Part shown: piece by piece, positions 23,944-32,785 of the stretch | How the letters are laid out: each line of letters starts with the position of its first letter | Position numbering within the stretch: position 1 is the first letter of the stretch | From: Saccharothrix sp. NRRL B-16348 | GTDB taxonomy: Bacteria; Actinomycetota; Actinomycetes; Mycobacteriales; Pseudonocardiaceae | NCBI RefSeq assembly: GCF_001280085.1 | Contig: NZ_LGED01000091.1 | Span: forward strand, 1 to 64,000 | Reading direction: 5' to 3' | DNA: 64,000 nucleotides | Notes under the pieces: generated by a model | The model's input: only the letters and a program-made list of their open reading frames with translations | What the model was told of the DNA's origin: nothing | Database searches by the model: none | Translations under genes and position numbers: made by a program

Positions 23944-26900
23944 CTACTGGCTCACCTGACGACCGGACGAGTGCACCGGGCAGGTGGTGCGGGCCGGGCA
24001 ACGATCACAGTCCGCGTTCTCCGCGGCCCGGTACTGCGGCCCGACGCTCGACCCGGCGGCCAGCTGCACGGCCTCCAGCCACACCCGCACGCCCTGCTCG
24101 TCCAGCGGCGCCTGCTCCCGCTCGACGGCGCCGGTCTTCTTGTCCTCCTTGGCCACGTACAGCAGCCGCGCGCCACCCGGGTCGGTGCCCAGGCCGAGGT
24201 GCGTGAAACCGCCCAGCGCCGACGCCAGCTGGTAGACGGCCAACTGCGGGTGCTCCTGCGCGTCGTTCCTGCTCACCGGGGTCTTGCCGGTCTTCACGTC
24301 CACCACGACCGGCCGCCCGTCCCGGTCGGTCTCCAGCCGGTCGACCCGGCCGCGCACCCGCAGCTTCGGCCCGCCGTCCTGCTGGGGGATCTCGACGGAG
24401 ATCTCCTCCTCGACGGCGACCTGGGTGAGCTGGGCGCGGCTGGACGCCAACCACCCGAGGAACGTGTCGAGCATCCGCTCCACCCTGATCCGCTCGCGGC
24501 GGGAGAACCAGGGCGCGCCCGCGTCCACCGCGGCCCACGCCTCGTCCAGCTTGACCCGCAGCTCCTTCTCGTCCGCGCCGGTCGCGGCGGCCTGCGCCAG
24601 CGCGTGCACGAGCGTGCCGGTGATCGACGCCAGCTCGGCCGGGTCCTGCCCGCCGTGCCGTTCGACGACCCAGCGCAGCGGGCACTTCGCGAGCGTCTCC
24701 ACCGTGGACGGCGACACGCTCACCGTGTGCTCCTCGGTCCACAGTGGATCGTCCGTGGTGACGTCCGCCAAGCCGTACCAGGCATTCGGGTGCGCGCCCG
24801 GCACGCCTTCCGCGGCCAACCGGGCCAGCTGGACGGCGGCGCGCTCCCGGCGTTCCGCGGGCTCGTCGTCGGAGCACACGACGCGCCGCAGCTCGCCGAC
24901 CAGCTCGGCCAGCACCAGGCCGCGCTCCGGGGTGAACGTCGGCCGCTCCGGCTCGTCGGTGGACAGCTCCTCGATCTCGTCCAGGAACCGCGACGGCTGC
25001 TCGTCCTCCCCGCGGACGGCGCTGACCAGCAGCGTCCGCCGCGCCCGGCTGGCCGCGACGAGCAGCAGCCGCCGTTCCTCGGCCAGGATCGGCGCGACCG
25101 CGGACACCGTCTCCGCCGACACGCCCGCGACCACGTCGACCATGCGTTCCACGCCCAGCAACGACCCGCGCAGCCGCAGGTCGGGCCAGCTGCCCTCCTG
25201 CACGCCGGGCACCGCGACGACCGTCCACTCGCGACCGGCGGCGGCGTGCGCGGTCAGCACCGACACCGCTTCGCCGGTGGGCGCGGCCGCGGCCAGCGTG
25301 TCGCCGACGATCTCCTGCGCGGCCAGGTAGTCCGCGAAACCCTCGGCGCCCGAGCCGGGCAGCCGGTCCACGTACTTCGCCGCCGCCTCGAACAACGCCA
25401 CGATCGCGTCCAGATCCCGGTCGGCCTGCATGCCGACGGTGCCGTGCCGCGCGGACTGCGCCACCCAGCGCAGCTCCAGACCGGTGGTCTGCCACAGCTC
25501 CCACAGCACCTGCTCGACGGTCAGCCCGTCCGCGATCCCCTTGCGCGCCTTGCGCAGCAGCCCCGCGATGCGCCGCGCCGGCTGCGCCTCGGCGTCCTCC
25601 AGCGCGGCCAGCCGGTCGTCCGACTCGATCACCTCGACCAGCAGCTCGCCGCTCGGCCGGTCACGGCCCGCGGCCAGCTCCAGCCGGCGCAGGCCGCGCC
25701 GCAACCGCCGCAGCGCCAACGGGTCCGCGCCGCCGAGCGGTGACGACAGGAGCATGGCGGCCGTGTCCTCGTCCAGGCTGCCCGGCACGGCCGCGCACCG
25801 CAGCAGCGCCAGGAACGGCATCACGGCCGGTTGGCGTGCCAGCGGCAGCTCGTCGCGCGGCACGGCCACCGGCACGCCCGCCGCGAGCAGCGCGCGTTGC
25901 AGGACCGGGAGCGACCTGGTCGCCGACCGCGCCACGACGGCCATGTGCGACCAGGGGATCTCGTCGATCAGGTGGGCGCGGCGGAGCTGGTCGGCCACCC
26001 AGCCCGCCTCCTGCGCGGCGGACGCGAACAGGCGGACCTGGACGTTGCCCGTGCCGTCGACCGGGGAGACCGCGCGGGTCGGCGACGCGCCCGGCAGGCG
26101 CGCGGCGAGCCTGCCGACGGCGGTCCTGATCTCCGGCGCCATCCGGTAGCCCGTGGTGAGCACGACCGCCGGGCCGTCCGCCTCGGCCAGCAGCGTCGGA
26201 TCGGCGCCGCGGAAGGAGAACACGGCCTGGTCCGGGTCGCCCGCGAGGACGAACTCCTGCGCGGCCTCGCCCAGCACGCGGATGAACTCGTGCTGCAGCG
26301 GGTCGAGGTGCTGCGCGTCGTCGACGAGGAGGTGCCTCACCCGCCGTTGCTCGCCCGCGAGCACGGCCGGTTCGGTCTGGAAGGCGAGCAGCGCGCTGCC
26401 GACCAGCTCGGCCGCGTCGAACGACGGCGCGTGCCCCTGCCCGCTGCTGGCCAGGAGGTTGACCTGCTCGTACTGGGTGGCGAACAGGCCAGCCGCGACC
26501 CACTCCTCGCGGGAGTGCTTGCGGCCGAGCTCGGTGAGGTCTTCCGGGGCGAAGCCGCGTTCGGTGGCACGCAGCATCAGGTCGCGGAGTTCGTGGGCGA
26601 ACGCGGGCAGCGCGAGGGCGGGGCGGAGGCGTTCCGGCCACTTCGGGGCGCCCATGCTCACGTCGCCGGCGAGCAGTTCGCGCACCACCGCGTCCTGCTC
26701 GGGGCCGGACAGCAGGCGGGGTGCCGGTTCGCCCTGGTGGACGGCTTGCGCGCGCAGTACCGCGAACGCGTACGAGTGGACGGTCCTGACCAGCGGTTCC
26801 TGCGTGGTCGGCAGGTCGCCGTCGGTACGGGCGCCGGTCAGCAGGCGGGTGATGTGGGCGCGCATCGCCTCGGCGGCACGCCGGTTGGGGGTGAGGACCA

Positions 26901-27117
26901 GCACGTTCTCCGGGTGCACGCCGCCGCGCAGCACCCGGTGCGCCACCACCTCGGCCAGCAACGTCGTCTTGCCCGTGCCGGGACCGCCGAGCACCCGCAA
27001 CGGCCCGCCGGCGTGGTCGAACACGGCACGTGCGGGCGCGTCCCAGTCGCGCCGGGGCTCCTCCTGCCGCACCCGACGCACCAACAACGGCGCCCTGTTC
27101 CCTGCCACGGGGGTCAT
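23944..27117 (-). CDS. adnA: AdnA-type helicase-nuclease subunit
   Basis: 1,057 residues. Walker A GGPGTGKTT (44-52), VLTPNRRAAEAM, a motif II degenerate to DDAQH instead of DExQ, GDPDQAVFSFRGAD, VAASRARRTLLVSAV; C-terminal nuclease GRVDRLETDRDGRPVVVDVKTGKTP. Four Cys residues frame the nuclease (KCPLRWVV, and CDRCPARTTC near the end), the pattern of an AddB-type iron-sulfur staple. Partner of AdnB in double-strand-break resection. ATG 27117 chosen over the longer frame; AGGGG lies about ten bases upstream. Upstream of adnB in the same orientation, as in mycobacteria. Confidence 0.93.
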   Translation of the reverse strand: MTPVAGNRAPLLVRRVRQEEPRRDWDAPARAVFDHAGGPLRVLGGPGTGKTTLLAEVVAHRVLRGGVHPENVLVLTPNRRAAEAMRAHITRLLTGARTDGDLPTTQEPLVRTVHSYAFAVLRAQAVHQGEPAPRLLSGPEQDAVVRELLAGDVSMGAPKWPERLRPALALPAFAHELRDLMLRATERGFAPEDLTELGRKHSREEWVAAGLFATQYEQVNLLASSGQGHAPSFDAAELVGSALLAFQTEPAVLAGEQRRVRHLLVDDAQHLDPLQHEFIRVLGEAAQEFVLAGDPDQAVFSFRGADPTLLAEADGPAVVLTTGYRMAPEIRTAVGRLAARLPGASPTRAVSPVDGTGNVQVRLFASAAQEAGWVADQLRRAHLIDEIPWSHMAVVARSATRSLPVLQRALLAAGVPVAVPRDELPLARQPAVMPFLALLRCAAVPGSLDEDTAAMLLSSPLGGADPLALRRLRRGLRRLELAAGRDRPSGELLVEVIESDDRLAALEDAEAQPARRIAGLLRKARKGIADGLTVEQVLWELWQTTGLELRWVAQSARHGTVGMQADRDLDAIVALFEAAAKYVDRLPGSGAEGFADYLAAQEIVGDTLAAAAPTGEAVSVLTAHAAAGREWTVVAVPGVQEGSWPDLRLRGSLLGVERMVDVVAGVSAETVSAVAPILAEERRLLLVAASRARRTLLVSAVRGEDEQPSRFLDEIEELSTDEPERPTFTPERGLVLAELVGELRRVVCSDDEPAERRERAAVQLARLAAEGVPGAHPNAWYGLADVTTDDPLWTEEHTVSVSPSTVETLAKCPLRWVVERHGGQDPAELASITGTLVHALAQAAATGADEKELRVKLDEAWAAVDAGAPWFSRRERIRVERMLDTFLGWLASSRAQLTQVAVEEEISVEIPQQDGGPKLRVRGRVDRLETDRDGRPVVVDVKTGKTPVSRNDAQEHPQLAVYQLASALGGFTHLGLGTDPGGARLLYVAKEDKKTGAVEREQAPLDEQGVRVWLEAVQLAAGSSVGPQYRAAENADCDRCPARTTCPVHSSGRQVSQ

Positions 27118-27176
27118 GCAATCACAGACCCCTGACACGACCGGACCACCACGCGAGGTCGCGTCGGAGCAGCGGC

Positions 27177-27182
27177 CATACT
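27177..27182 (+). promoter_or_regulatory. Leaderless -10 (CATACT) of the ATL gene
   Basis: CATACT, six bases, then GTG 27189, in the 71-bp divergent gap with adnA. Confidence 0.45.
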
Positions 27183-27188
27183 GGCGCT

Positions 27189-27515
27189 GTGGACGAACAG
27201 TTGCACGAGATGGTCCGCGCGGTCGTGCGCAAGATTCCTCGAGGGCGGGTCGCGACCTACGGTGACGTCGCCGACATCGCCCGCGCGCCGTCGCCCCGCC
27301 TGGTCGGGCAGGTGCTCAACCAGGACGGGCACGACCTGCCGTGGCACCGGGTGCTGCGCGCCAACGGCACGTGCGCGCCCCACATCGCCGACGAGCAGCT
27401 GCAACGGCTGCGCGAGGAAGGCGTGGAGGTCGACGGCGGCAAGGTCGACCTGCGCACGTACCGCTGGGAGGACGCGGTCAAGGAGAAGGCGGAGGAGCCT
27501 CCCGCCCTGTTCTGA
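27189..27515 (+). CDS. Alkyltransferase-like protein (ATL)
   Basis: 108 residues: only the C-terminal DNA-binding domain of O6-alkylguanine transferases. The catalytic PCHR is PWHR here (P51 W52 H53 R54), the mark of ATL proteins, which bind alkylated guanine without repairing it and hand it to nucleotide excision repair. RGRVATYGDVA and QDGHDLPWHRVLRANG are conserved. Divergent from adnA, the same neighbourhood as Rv3204 in M. tuberculosis. GTG 27189 has CATACT six bases upstream. Its last 38 bp overlap the convergent TPR gene. Confidence 0.9.
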   Translation: MDEQLHEMVRAVVRKIPRGRVATYGDVADIARAPSPRLVGQVLNQDGHDLPWHRVLRANGTCAPHIADEQLQRLREEGVEVDGGKVDLRTYRWEDAVKEKAEEPPALF

Positions 27516-27867
27516 CCCGCGCCTCGACGCGGGCCACCTCGGACTCGACCTCCGGGTCGCGGGTGATCGCGGCGGCCAGGCGCAGCTGCGGCAGCGCCTC
27601 GGCGTGCCTGCTCTGCCTGCTGAGCGTGCGGCCGAGCAGCAGCCGCGTGTAGCCGTCGGACGGGTCGAGGTCGACCAGCGCGGTCAGCACGCCCTCGGCC
27701 TTGCCCAGCGCGGCGGACTGGAAGTGCGCCAACGCGAGTTCGGTCAGCACGGTCCGGTCCTCCGGCGCGTGCTCCGCGGCCTCGGCCAGGTAGCGGGCCG
27801 CGCCGCTCGGGTCGCCGGACGCGCGGAACATGCGCCCCTTGCGCAGCAGTTCCCGGACATCGGTCAT
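27478..27867 (-). CDS. Tetratricopeptide-repeat protein
   Basis: 129 residues, almost entirely three TPR-like helix pairs (GRMFRASGDPSGAARYLAEAAEHAPED; ALAHFQSAALGKAEGVLTALVDLDPSD; GRTLSRQSRHAEALPQLRLAAAI). No signal peptide. ATG 27867 overlaps the pirin stop (ATGA), so it is translationally coupled to pirin. TPR proteins mediate protein contacts; partner unknown. Its end overlaps the ATL gene by 38 bp on the opposite strand. Confidence 0.85.
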   Translation of the reverse strand: MTDVRELLRKGRMFRASGDPSGAARYLAEAAEHAPEDRTVLTELALAHFQSAALGKAEGVLTALVDLDPSDGYTRLLLGRTLSRQSRHAEALPQLRLAAAITRDPEVESEVARVEARVRTGREAPPPSP

Positions 27868-28826
27868 GACAGCTCCTCGTCCGCCGCGGTGACGTGCGGC
27901 ACGTGCGTGACGCCCAGTCGCCCGGCTTGGAAGTCTTCGACGGCTTGCAGGATCTCGGCCCTCGTGTTCATCACGAACGGCCCGTAGCGCGCGACCGGCT
28001 CGCGCAGCGGCAGCCCGCCCAGCACCAGGACGTCCCACGCCGTGTCGGCACGCATGGTGAGCGCGGCCCCGTTGCCCTCGAACACGGCCAGTTGTCCTTC
28101 TTCGAGCGGCCGGTGGTCGACGCCGACCGTGCCACGACCGGACAGCACGTACACCATCGCGGTGAAGTCCTCCGGCCACGGCAGGGTCAGGTGGGCGTGC
28201 GGGCTGAGCGTGGCGTGCAGGTAGGTGATCGGCGTGTGCGTCATGCCCGGGCCCTGGTGTCCCGCCACGTCGCCGGAGATCACGCGGACCAGCGCGCCGC
28301 CGTCGTCGCTGGACAGCAGCACGGTGTCGGCCGCGGTGATGTCCTGGTAGCGCGGCGGGGTCCACTTGGCGGCCTTCGGCAGGTTGACCCACAGCTGCAC
28401 GCCGTGGAACAGACCGCCCTTGGCCACCAGTTCCTGCGACGGCAGCTCGGAGTGGAGCACGCCGGAGCCGGCGGTCATCCACTGCGTGCCACCGTTGGTG
28501 ATCACGCCGCCGCCACCGGTGGAGTCCCGGTGCTCGAAGACGCCGTCGATCATGTAGGTGACGGTCTCGAAGCCGCGGTGCGGGTGCCAGGGCGCGCCCT
28601 TCGCCTCGCCGGGGCCGTACTCGACGGCGCCCATGTGGTCGAGGAGCAGGAACGGGTCCGCGTCGGCGAGTTCGACGCCCGGGAAGGGGCGGCGGACCTG
28701 GAACCCCTCGCCTTCGAGGAACCGCTGCGCCCGCACCACCCGGCGCACGCCCCGCCACGCGGTGGTGGCCTCGGGCAGTCGGGGCAGGCGCGGCAGGGTC
28801 AGGGTGTCGGCGGTGACGGCGGGCAT
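27864..28826 (-). CDS. Pirin-family bicupin
   Basis: 320 residues. N-terminal cupin has the metal-binding series PHRGFETVTYMIDG, EHRD and MTAGSGVLHSE (three His and one Glu), plus QLWVNLPKAAKWTPPRYQ; the C-terminal cupin carries THTPITYLHATLSP. Bacterial pirins bind iron; some are quercetinases, others regulate metabolic enzymes. GAGGCAGCC precedes ATG 28826. A perfect palindrome TAGTTGA-N4-TCAACTA lies 56-73 bp upstream. Operon with the TPR gene. Confidence 0.92.
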   Translation of the reverse strand: MPAVTADTLTLPRLPRLPEATTAWRGVRRVVRAQRFLEGEGFQVRRPFPGVELADADPFLLLDHMGAVEYGPGEAKGAPWHPHRGFETVTYMIDGVFEHRDSTGGGGVITNGGTQWMTAGSGVLHSELPSQELVAKGGLFHGVQLWVNLPKAAKWTPPRYQDITAADTVLLSSDDGGALVRVISGDVAGHQGPGMTHTPITYLHATLSPHAHLTLPWPEDFTAMVYVLSGRGTVGVDHRPLEEGQLAVFEGNGAALTMRADTAWDVLVLGGLPLREPVARYGPFVMNTRAEILQAVEDFQAGRLGVTHVPHVTAADEELS

Positions 28827-28881
28827 GGCTGCCTCCTCGGGCGGTGACCGCCCGGGTTCGGCGGTCTCACCCGCGTCAACC

Positions 28882-28899
28882 TAGTTGAAACCTCAACTA
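28882..28899 (-). promoter_or_regulatory. Palindromic operator upstream of pirin
   Basis: TAGTTGA-AACC-TCAACTA, perfect seven-base arms, 56-73 bp before the pirin start. AT-rich against its surroundings and of the size bound by MarR-type dimers. No marR gene in the window. Confidence 0.6.
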
Positions 28900-28912
28900 T
28901 TCCGCCGACGGC

Positions 28913-29362
28913 TCACCAGCCGTCGTCCCGCAGGACCGGCCGTTCGAAGTCGTCGTCACGGGGCCGCGGCCGGGGCGGCGGCGCGACCCGCGGCGACGTC
29001 GGCTCGGGCAGCAGCACGGGCGCGTCCCGCAGCACACCTTCCCGCTGCAAGGGCGTGTAGACCTCGCGCACCGCCGCACGCGCCTGGCCGGCGGCCTCCT
29101 GCGCGACCCGCACGACGAGCGCGGCGAGCCGTGCCGGGTTCGACGCCAGGGCGGACGGCGCGAGCTCCAGCCCGGTCACCATCCCGCCCGCGTCGACCGT
29201 GACGCGGACCGACCCGTCCGGGGCCGACGCCTCACCGGTCGCCGCGACCGCCCGTTCCCGCGCGGCGCGCAAGGTCTCCTCGCGCCGGTGGACCCGCGAG
29301 TACAGGTCCGCCGCCCGTGCGGTCAGCTCCCCCGCGCGCCGGTTCAGCTCGTCGGAGTTCAC
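28913..29362 (-). CDS. YbaB/EbfC-family protein in a type VII secretion-like cassette
   Basis: 149 residues. N-terminal coiled coil (ELNRRAGELTARAADLYSRVHRREETLRAARERAVAATGE), then the YbaB core GSVRVTVDAGGMVTGLELAPSAL and a helix AALVVRVAQEAAGQARAAVREV; Pro/Arg-rich tail. This is the divergent YbaB branch found next to WXG100 genes in actinobacteria rather than the recR-linked nucleoid protein. Third gene of an operon; its ATG overlaps the preceding stop (ATGA). Confidence 0.8.
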   Translation of the reverse strand: MNSDELNRRAGELTARAADLYSRVHRREETLRAARERAVAATGEASAPDGSVRVTVDAGGMVTGLELAPSALASNPARLAALVVRVAQEAAGQARAAVREVYTPLQREGVLRDAPVLLPEPTSPRVAPPPRPRPRDDDFERPVLRDDGW

Positions 29363-30303
29363 GCCGGCCCCTGTTCCTCGTACTCGTCGCGGTCCGGGTC
29401 GAACACGCTGCGACCGCGGTCGTACGGCCCGTCGGCGCGCCGCCTCGGCTCAGGCACCAGGTCGGTCGTGTCGGTGGGCCTGGGGTGCTTGCCCTGCGCC
29501 TCGTCGGCCATCCCGAACGAGGCGGGGTCGAACGACGGCGCGGTGATGACGTCCGGCCGGTCCGGCCGTACCTCGGCGAGTTCGGCGCCGGACACGAACC
29601 CGGCGAGCTCGCGCAGGCCGACCTCGACCGCGAAGGACTGGTCGCCGACCTTCTGGACGATGCTCGCGCCCGCCCTGGTCATGTCGTCGAGCACACCGAG
29701 CTCGCTGCTCGCGTCGATCACCTCGTTGGCGACGCTCGCCGTGCCGCTGATCGCGCTCCCCATGACGGTGATGACGCCGGCCAGCGGGCCCAGGCTCGTG
29801 CCGAGGCTCGCGACGGTGCCGAGCACCCCGGCCACGGCGCCGACGACGGCGAGCGCGACCTTCCAGTCGTCCGCGCCGGCCGCGTCGATGCCCTGCAACG
29901 ACAGGTCGACCAGGTTGAGGGCGTCCTCGCGCATCGCCAGCACCACCGCCGCGTGCGAGCGCAGGACGACGATCAGCGCCTCGATGCACTCGGTCAGCTG
30001 TCCGACCGCGTCCTCGAGCTTGAGCAGGAAGTCGAGGAAGTCCTCCGCCGCGTCGCCCACCCACCCGTCCATGTCCAGCTGGGCGCCGCCCAGGTGCTCG
30101 CGGAGGTCTTTGTTCAACGCGTACTTGGCCTTGGTGAGGTGGTCCACCATCACCTCGACGCGATCGGGGTCACCGCACAGGAAAGCGTCGAACAGCGGCG
30201 GGATCCGCGGCCCGATGAACCCCATGCCGTACTCGGCGGCGAGGCCCAGGAAGTGCTCGCGCTGGCCGTTCATGTTGTCGGCCCACTCCTGGTAGCCGCT
30301 CAT
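29359..30303 (-). CDS. WXG-like type VII secretion-associated protein
   Basis: 314 residues. An N-terminal helical region with DGWVGDAAEDFLDFLLKLEDAV, a WxG turn as in ESX substrates, then a strongly hydrophobic Gly/Ala/Val stretch at about 145-200 (VALAVVGAVAGVLGTVASLGTSLGPLAGVITVMGSAISG) and a charged Pro/Asp-rich tail ending DRDEYEEQGPA. The hydrophobic block could insert in a membrane. Middle gene of a three-gene operon with ATGA overlaps on both sides. No toxin domain recognised. Confidence 0.7.
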   Translation of the reverse strand: MSGYQEWADNMNGQREHFLGLAAEYGMGFIGPRIPPLFDAFLCGDPDRVEVMVDHLTKAKYALNKDLREHLGGAQLDMDGWVGDAAEDFLDFLLKLEDAVGQLTECIEALIVVLRSHAAVVLAMREDALNLVDLSLQGIDAAGADDWKVALAVVGAVAGVLGTVASLGTSLGPLAGVITVMGSAISGTASVANEVIDASSELGVLDDMTRAGASIVQKVGDQSFAVEVGLRELAGFVSGAELAEVRPDRPDVITAPSFDPASFGMADEAQGKHPRPTDTTDLVPEPRRRADGPYDRGRSVFDPDRDEYEEQGPA

Positions 30304-30608
30304 CCCTGGCCGTCCGCCTGCCGGTACCGCGACGCGATCTCCCGCAACGCCTTCGCCGCGAGCTCCAGGTTGCCCACGTTGTCCTGCAGCACTTGCTGGA
30401 GGTAGTCCGTGGTGACCCGGAACTCCGTCCGGGCGCCGGCGAACAGGTCTGCCTCGCCCGACGGCGGTGCGATGAACGCGCCGTCGGTCTCGTCGATCAC
30501 GCGGTTGAGGTGCGACAGCGCCTCGCCCATCGCGCCCGCCATGCCCGGCAGCCGTTCGCCGGCCAGGCTGTCGAGCCGGTCCAGCTGGACCGAGAACTGA
30601 TCCCCCAT
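30300..30608 (-). CDS. EspC/DUF2580-like ESX substrate candidate
   Basis: 102 residues, all helical, resembling ESX EspC-type proteins: LDSLAGERLPGMAGAMGEALSHLNRV ... FAGARTEFRVTTDYLQQVLQDNVGNLELAAKALREIASRYRQADGQG. The C-terminus carries Y-R-Q-A-D, matching the YxxxD/E type VII export signal. ATG 30608 follows GGAGGAGGGCTC, a strong ribosome-binding site. First gene of the operon. No EccC or other ESX machinery lies in the window. Confidence 0.75.
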   Translation of the reverse strand: MGDQFSVQLDRLDSLAGERLPGMAGAMGEALSHLNRVIDETDGAFIAPPSGEADLFAGARTEFRVTTDYLQQVLQDNVGNLELAAKALREIASRYRQADGQG

Positions 30609-30690
30609 GAGCCCTCCTCCGGATCCACGGCCACGGTAACGACGGTCCGTGATCGTCCGCAGGGGATTGCCTGAGGGATTGCCGCAGGGG

Positions 30691-31356
30691 TCAGGCGACG
30701 TCCTGGAAGCAGCGGGCCTCGTAGTAGCGGAGGAGGACGGCTTCGACCACGCGCAGGTGCGCGCCGATCGGCGCGGCCACGACGGCCGCCCCCGACTCGG
30801 CCACGACCCGGTGGAACAGGCCCGGGGCGAGCAGCCACGAGGCGACCGCGACGCGTCCCGACGCGGCGGCGACCACCTCGGAGATGTGCGGTTCGGCGGT
30901 GGCGGCGTAGCCGATCGTCACCGGGCCCACCCGGTGCGACAGGGCCGTGGCCGTCGCGCGCACGTCGGCCAGCGCGCGCGGGTCGGACGAGCCCGCCGCC
31001 GCCAGCACCACCGAGTCGCCCGGTGTCCAGCCGGCCTCGGTCAACCGGGCCAGCACCGCGGGCAGCAGGGCCGGGCCGATCGGGTCGGTGATCACCGCGT
31101 CGCGGTGGCCGGACGCCTCGACCTGCGCCGGGATGTCCACCCGCACGTGGTAGCCGGCGGCCAGGAACGCGGGCACCACGACGGCCGGGCCGGAGATGGC
31201 CTCCAGCACCGAGGTGACGTCCGGCTGCCGCACGTCGGCGTAGGCGACCCGCACGGGCACGCCACCCAACCGGGCGCGCACGAGGGACGCGATTTCCTCC
31301 ACGACAACGGCTCCGGCGGGGTCACGGGTGCCGTGCGCGACGAGAACCAGGGTCAT
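30691..31356 (-). CDS. Sirohydrochlorin chelatase (CbiX/SirB-like)
   Basis: 221 residues, two CbiX half-domains. VLVAHGTRDP gives the catalytic His; AVVVPAFLAAGYHVRVDIP the second; the C-terminal half has a parallel ASWLLAPGLFHRVV. Inserts Fe (or Co) into sirohydrochlorin, the last step of siroheme synthesis; siroheme is the cofactor of NirB encoded in the same operon. ATG 31356 overlaps the nnaR stop (ATGA). Confidence 0.88.
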   Translation of the reverse strand: MTLVLVAHGTRDPAGAVVVEEIASLVRARLGGVPVRVAYADVRQPDVTSVLEAISGPAVVVPAFLAAGYHVRVDIPAQVEASGHRDAVITDPIGPALLPAVLARLTEAGWTPGDSVVLAAAGSSDPRALADVRATATALSHRVGPVTIGYAATAEPHISEVVAAASGRVAVASWLLAPGLFHRVVAESGAAVVAAPIGAHLRVVEAVLLRYYEARCFQDVA

Positions 31357-32468
31357 ACAGCCACTCCGGCGGGGTCCATGGCCAGGCGGTAGCCGCGCTT
31401 GACGACGGTGGCGACCATGCGCGGCTCGCCCAACGCCGAGCGCAGGCGGCCGATGGCGGTTTCCACGGCGTGCTCCTCGCCGCCGCTGGGCAGCGCGGCC
31501 AGCAGGTCGCGCCGGGACACCACCCGGCCGCGCGCGGCGGCCAGCACGCGCAGCACGGCCATCGGCGCGGGCGGGACGGGCCGCAGCTCGCCGTCCACCA
31601 CCACGGCCTGGCCGCGCAGTTCGATGTCACGGGCCGCGATCCGCAGCCGGGTCGCCCGGGCGGGCAGCTCCAGGGTCAGCTCACGGGCCAGCGCGCCGAT
31701 CCGGGCGCGGGCGGGCTGCACGACCGGGACGCCGGCCGCGACGAGCGGTCCGGCGGTGATCGAGCCGACGCCCACCACGAGGACTTCCCGGCGCAGCAAC
31801 GAGATCAGCTCGGCCTGCTTGCCCATCGCGCCCGCCACGCGCAGCACGGACGCCGCGGCCGGCGCGCTGGTGAACGTGAGCGCGTCCACCTGGCCGGCCA
31901 GCACGGCCTCCAGCAGCCGTTCCAGCGGCGCGGGGTCGGACGGGCCGGTCCAGCGGTAGACGGGGACCTCCACGACCGTGGCACCGGCCGCGCGCAGGGT
32001 CGACGTGAACTCCGGCAACGGCTCGCCGTGCAGCTGCACGGCGATGCGCTGACCGGACACACCGGCCCGCAGCAGGTGGTCGAGCAGCTCGGCGTTGCTC
32101 TCGCCCTCCGGCGACCACGTCTCCACCAACCCGGCGGCACGCACCGCGCCCCGCGCCTTCGGCCCCCTGGCCAGCACCCGCGCCCCGGACAGCCGGGACA
32201 GCAGGCGCGCGCCGAGGCCCCAGCCCTCCGCGGCCTCGACCCAGCCGCGGAAGCCGATGCCGGTCGTCGCCACGGCGACGTCCACCGGTTCCTCCACCAC
32301 GGCCTTGGTCGCGGCCAGCAGCTCGGTGTCGTCGGGCAGCGGCACGATCCGGATCGCGGGGCCGTGCAGCACGGTGGCGCCCTTGCGCTCCAGCAGGGCG
32401 CCGAGTTCGTCGGCCCGCCGGGCGGCGGTCACACCGACCGTGTACCCGGCCAGCGGGGCGGCGTTCAC
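31353..32468 (-). CDS. nnaR: NnaR-type regulator: HemD-like domain fused to an OmpR-type winged helix
   Basis: 371 residues. Residues 1-255 form a uroporphyrinogen-III synthase-like domain (YTVGVTAARRADELGALLERKGA; VAVATTGIGFRGWVEAA; DALTFTSAPAAASVLRVA). The last 100 form a winged helix (RPVPPAPMAVLRVLAAARGRVVSRRDLLAALP ... VETAIGRLRSALGEPRMVATVVKRGYRL). This fusion is NnaR, which with GlnR activates nitrate and nitrite assimilation genes in Streptomyces and mycobacteria. GTG 32468 overlaps the nirD stop (GTGA). Likely binds upstream of nirB, narK and the nitrate reductase gene. Confidence 0.88.
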   Translation of the reverse strand: MNAAPLAGYTVGVTAARRADELGALLERKGATVLHGPAIRIVPLPDDTELLAATKAVVEEPVDVAVATTGIGFRGWVEAAEGWGLGARLLSRLSGARVLARGPKARGAVRAAGLVETWSPEGESNAELLDHLLRAGVSGQRIAVQLHGEPLPEFTSTLRAAGATVVEVPVYRWTGPSDPAPLERLLEAVLAGQVDALTFTSAPAAASVLRVAGAMGKQAELISLLRREVLVVGVGSITAGPLVAAGVPVVQPARARIGALARELTLELPARATRLRIAARDIELRGQAVVVDGELRPVPPAPMAVLRVLAAARGRVVSRRDLLAALPSGGEEHAVETAIGRLRSALGEPRMVATVVKRGYRLAMDPAGVAV

Positions 32469-32785
32469 GGTGACCCGACCTGGATGACACCGTCGGTCAC
32501 GACCACGGGGTGCACCGGCACTCCGGTCGAGGGGTCGTCCAGGCACTTGCCGGTGGACAGCTCGAACGCCTGCTTGTACACCGGGGACACGACCACCGGC
32601 ACGCCGCCGCGGTCACCGACGATGCCGCGCGACATCACGGCCGCGCCGCTGAACGGGTCGATGTTGCCCAACGCGTGCACGGTCCCGGCCGAGGTGAGGA
32701 ACACCGCCACCTGGGAACCGTCGGGGAGCAGGGCAGCCACCCCGCGGTCGGGCTGGAGGGCGCTCAACTCGCACACAGGTGTCAT
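32465..32785 (-). CDS. nirD: Nitrite reductase small subunit NirD
   Basis: 106 residues, a Rieske-like fold without its cluster ligands: VCELSALQPDRGVAALLPDGSQVAVFL, NIDPFSGAAVMSRGIVGDRGGVPVVVSPVYKQAFELSTGKCLDD. Pairs with NirB in NADH-dependent nitrite reduction to ammonium in the cytoplasm. ATG 32785 overlaps the nirB stop (ATGA); the longer upstream frame runs antisense to nothing useful and is rejected. Confidence 0.93.
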   Translation of the reverse strand: MTPVCELSALQPDRGVAALLPDGSQVAVFLTSAGTVHALGNIDPFSGAAVMSRGIVGDRGGVPVVVSPVYKQAFELSTGKCLDDPSTGVPVHPVVVTDGVIQVGSP

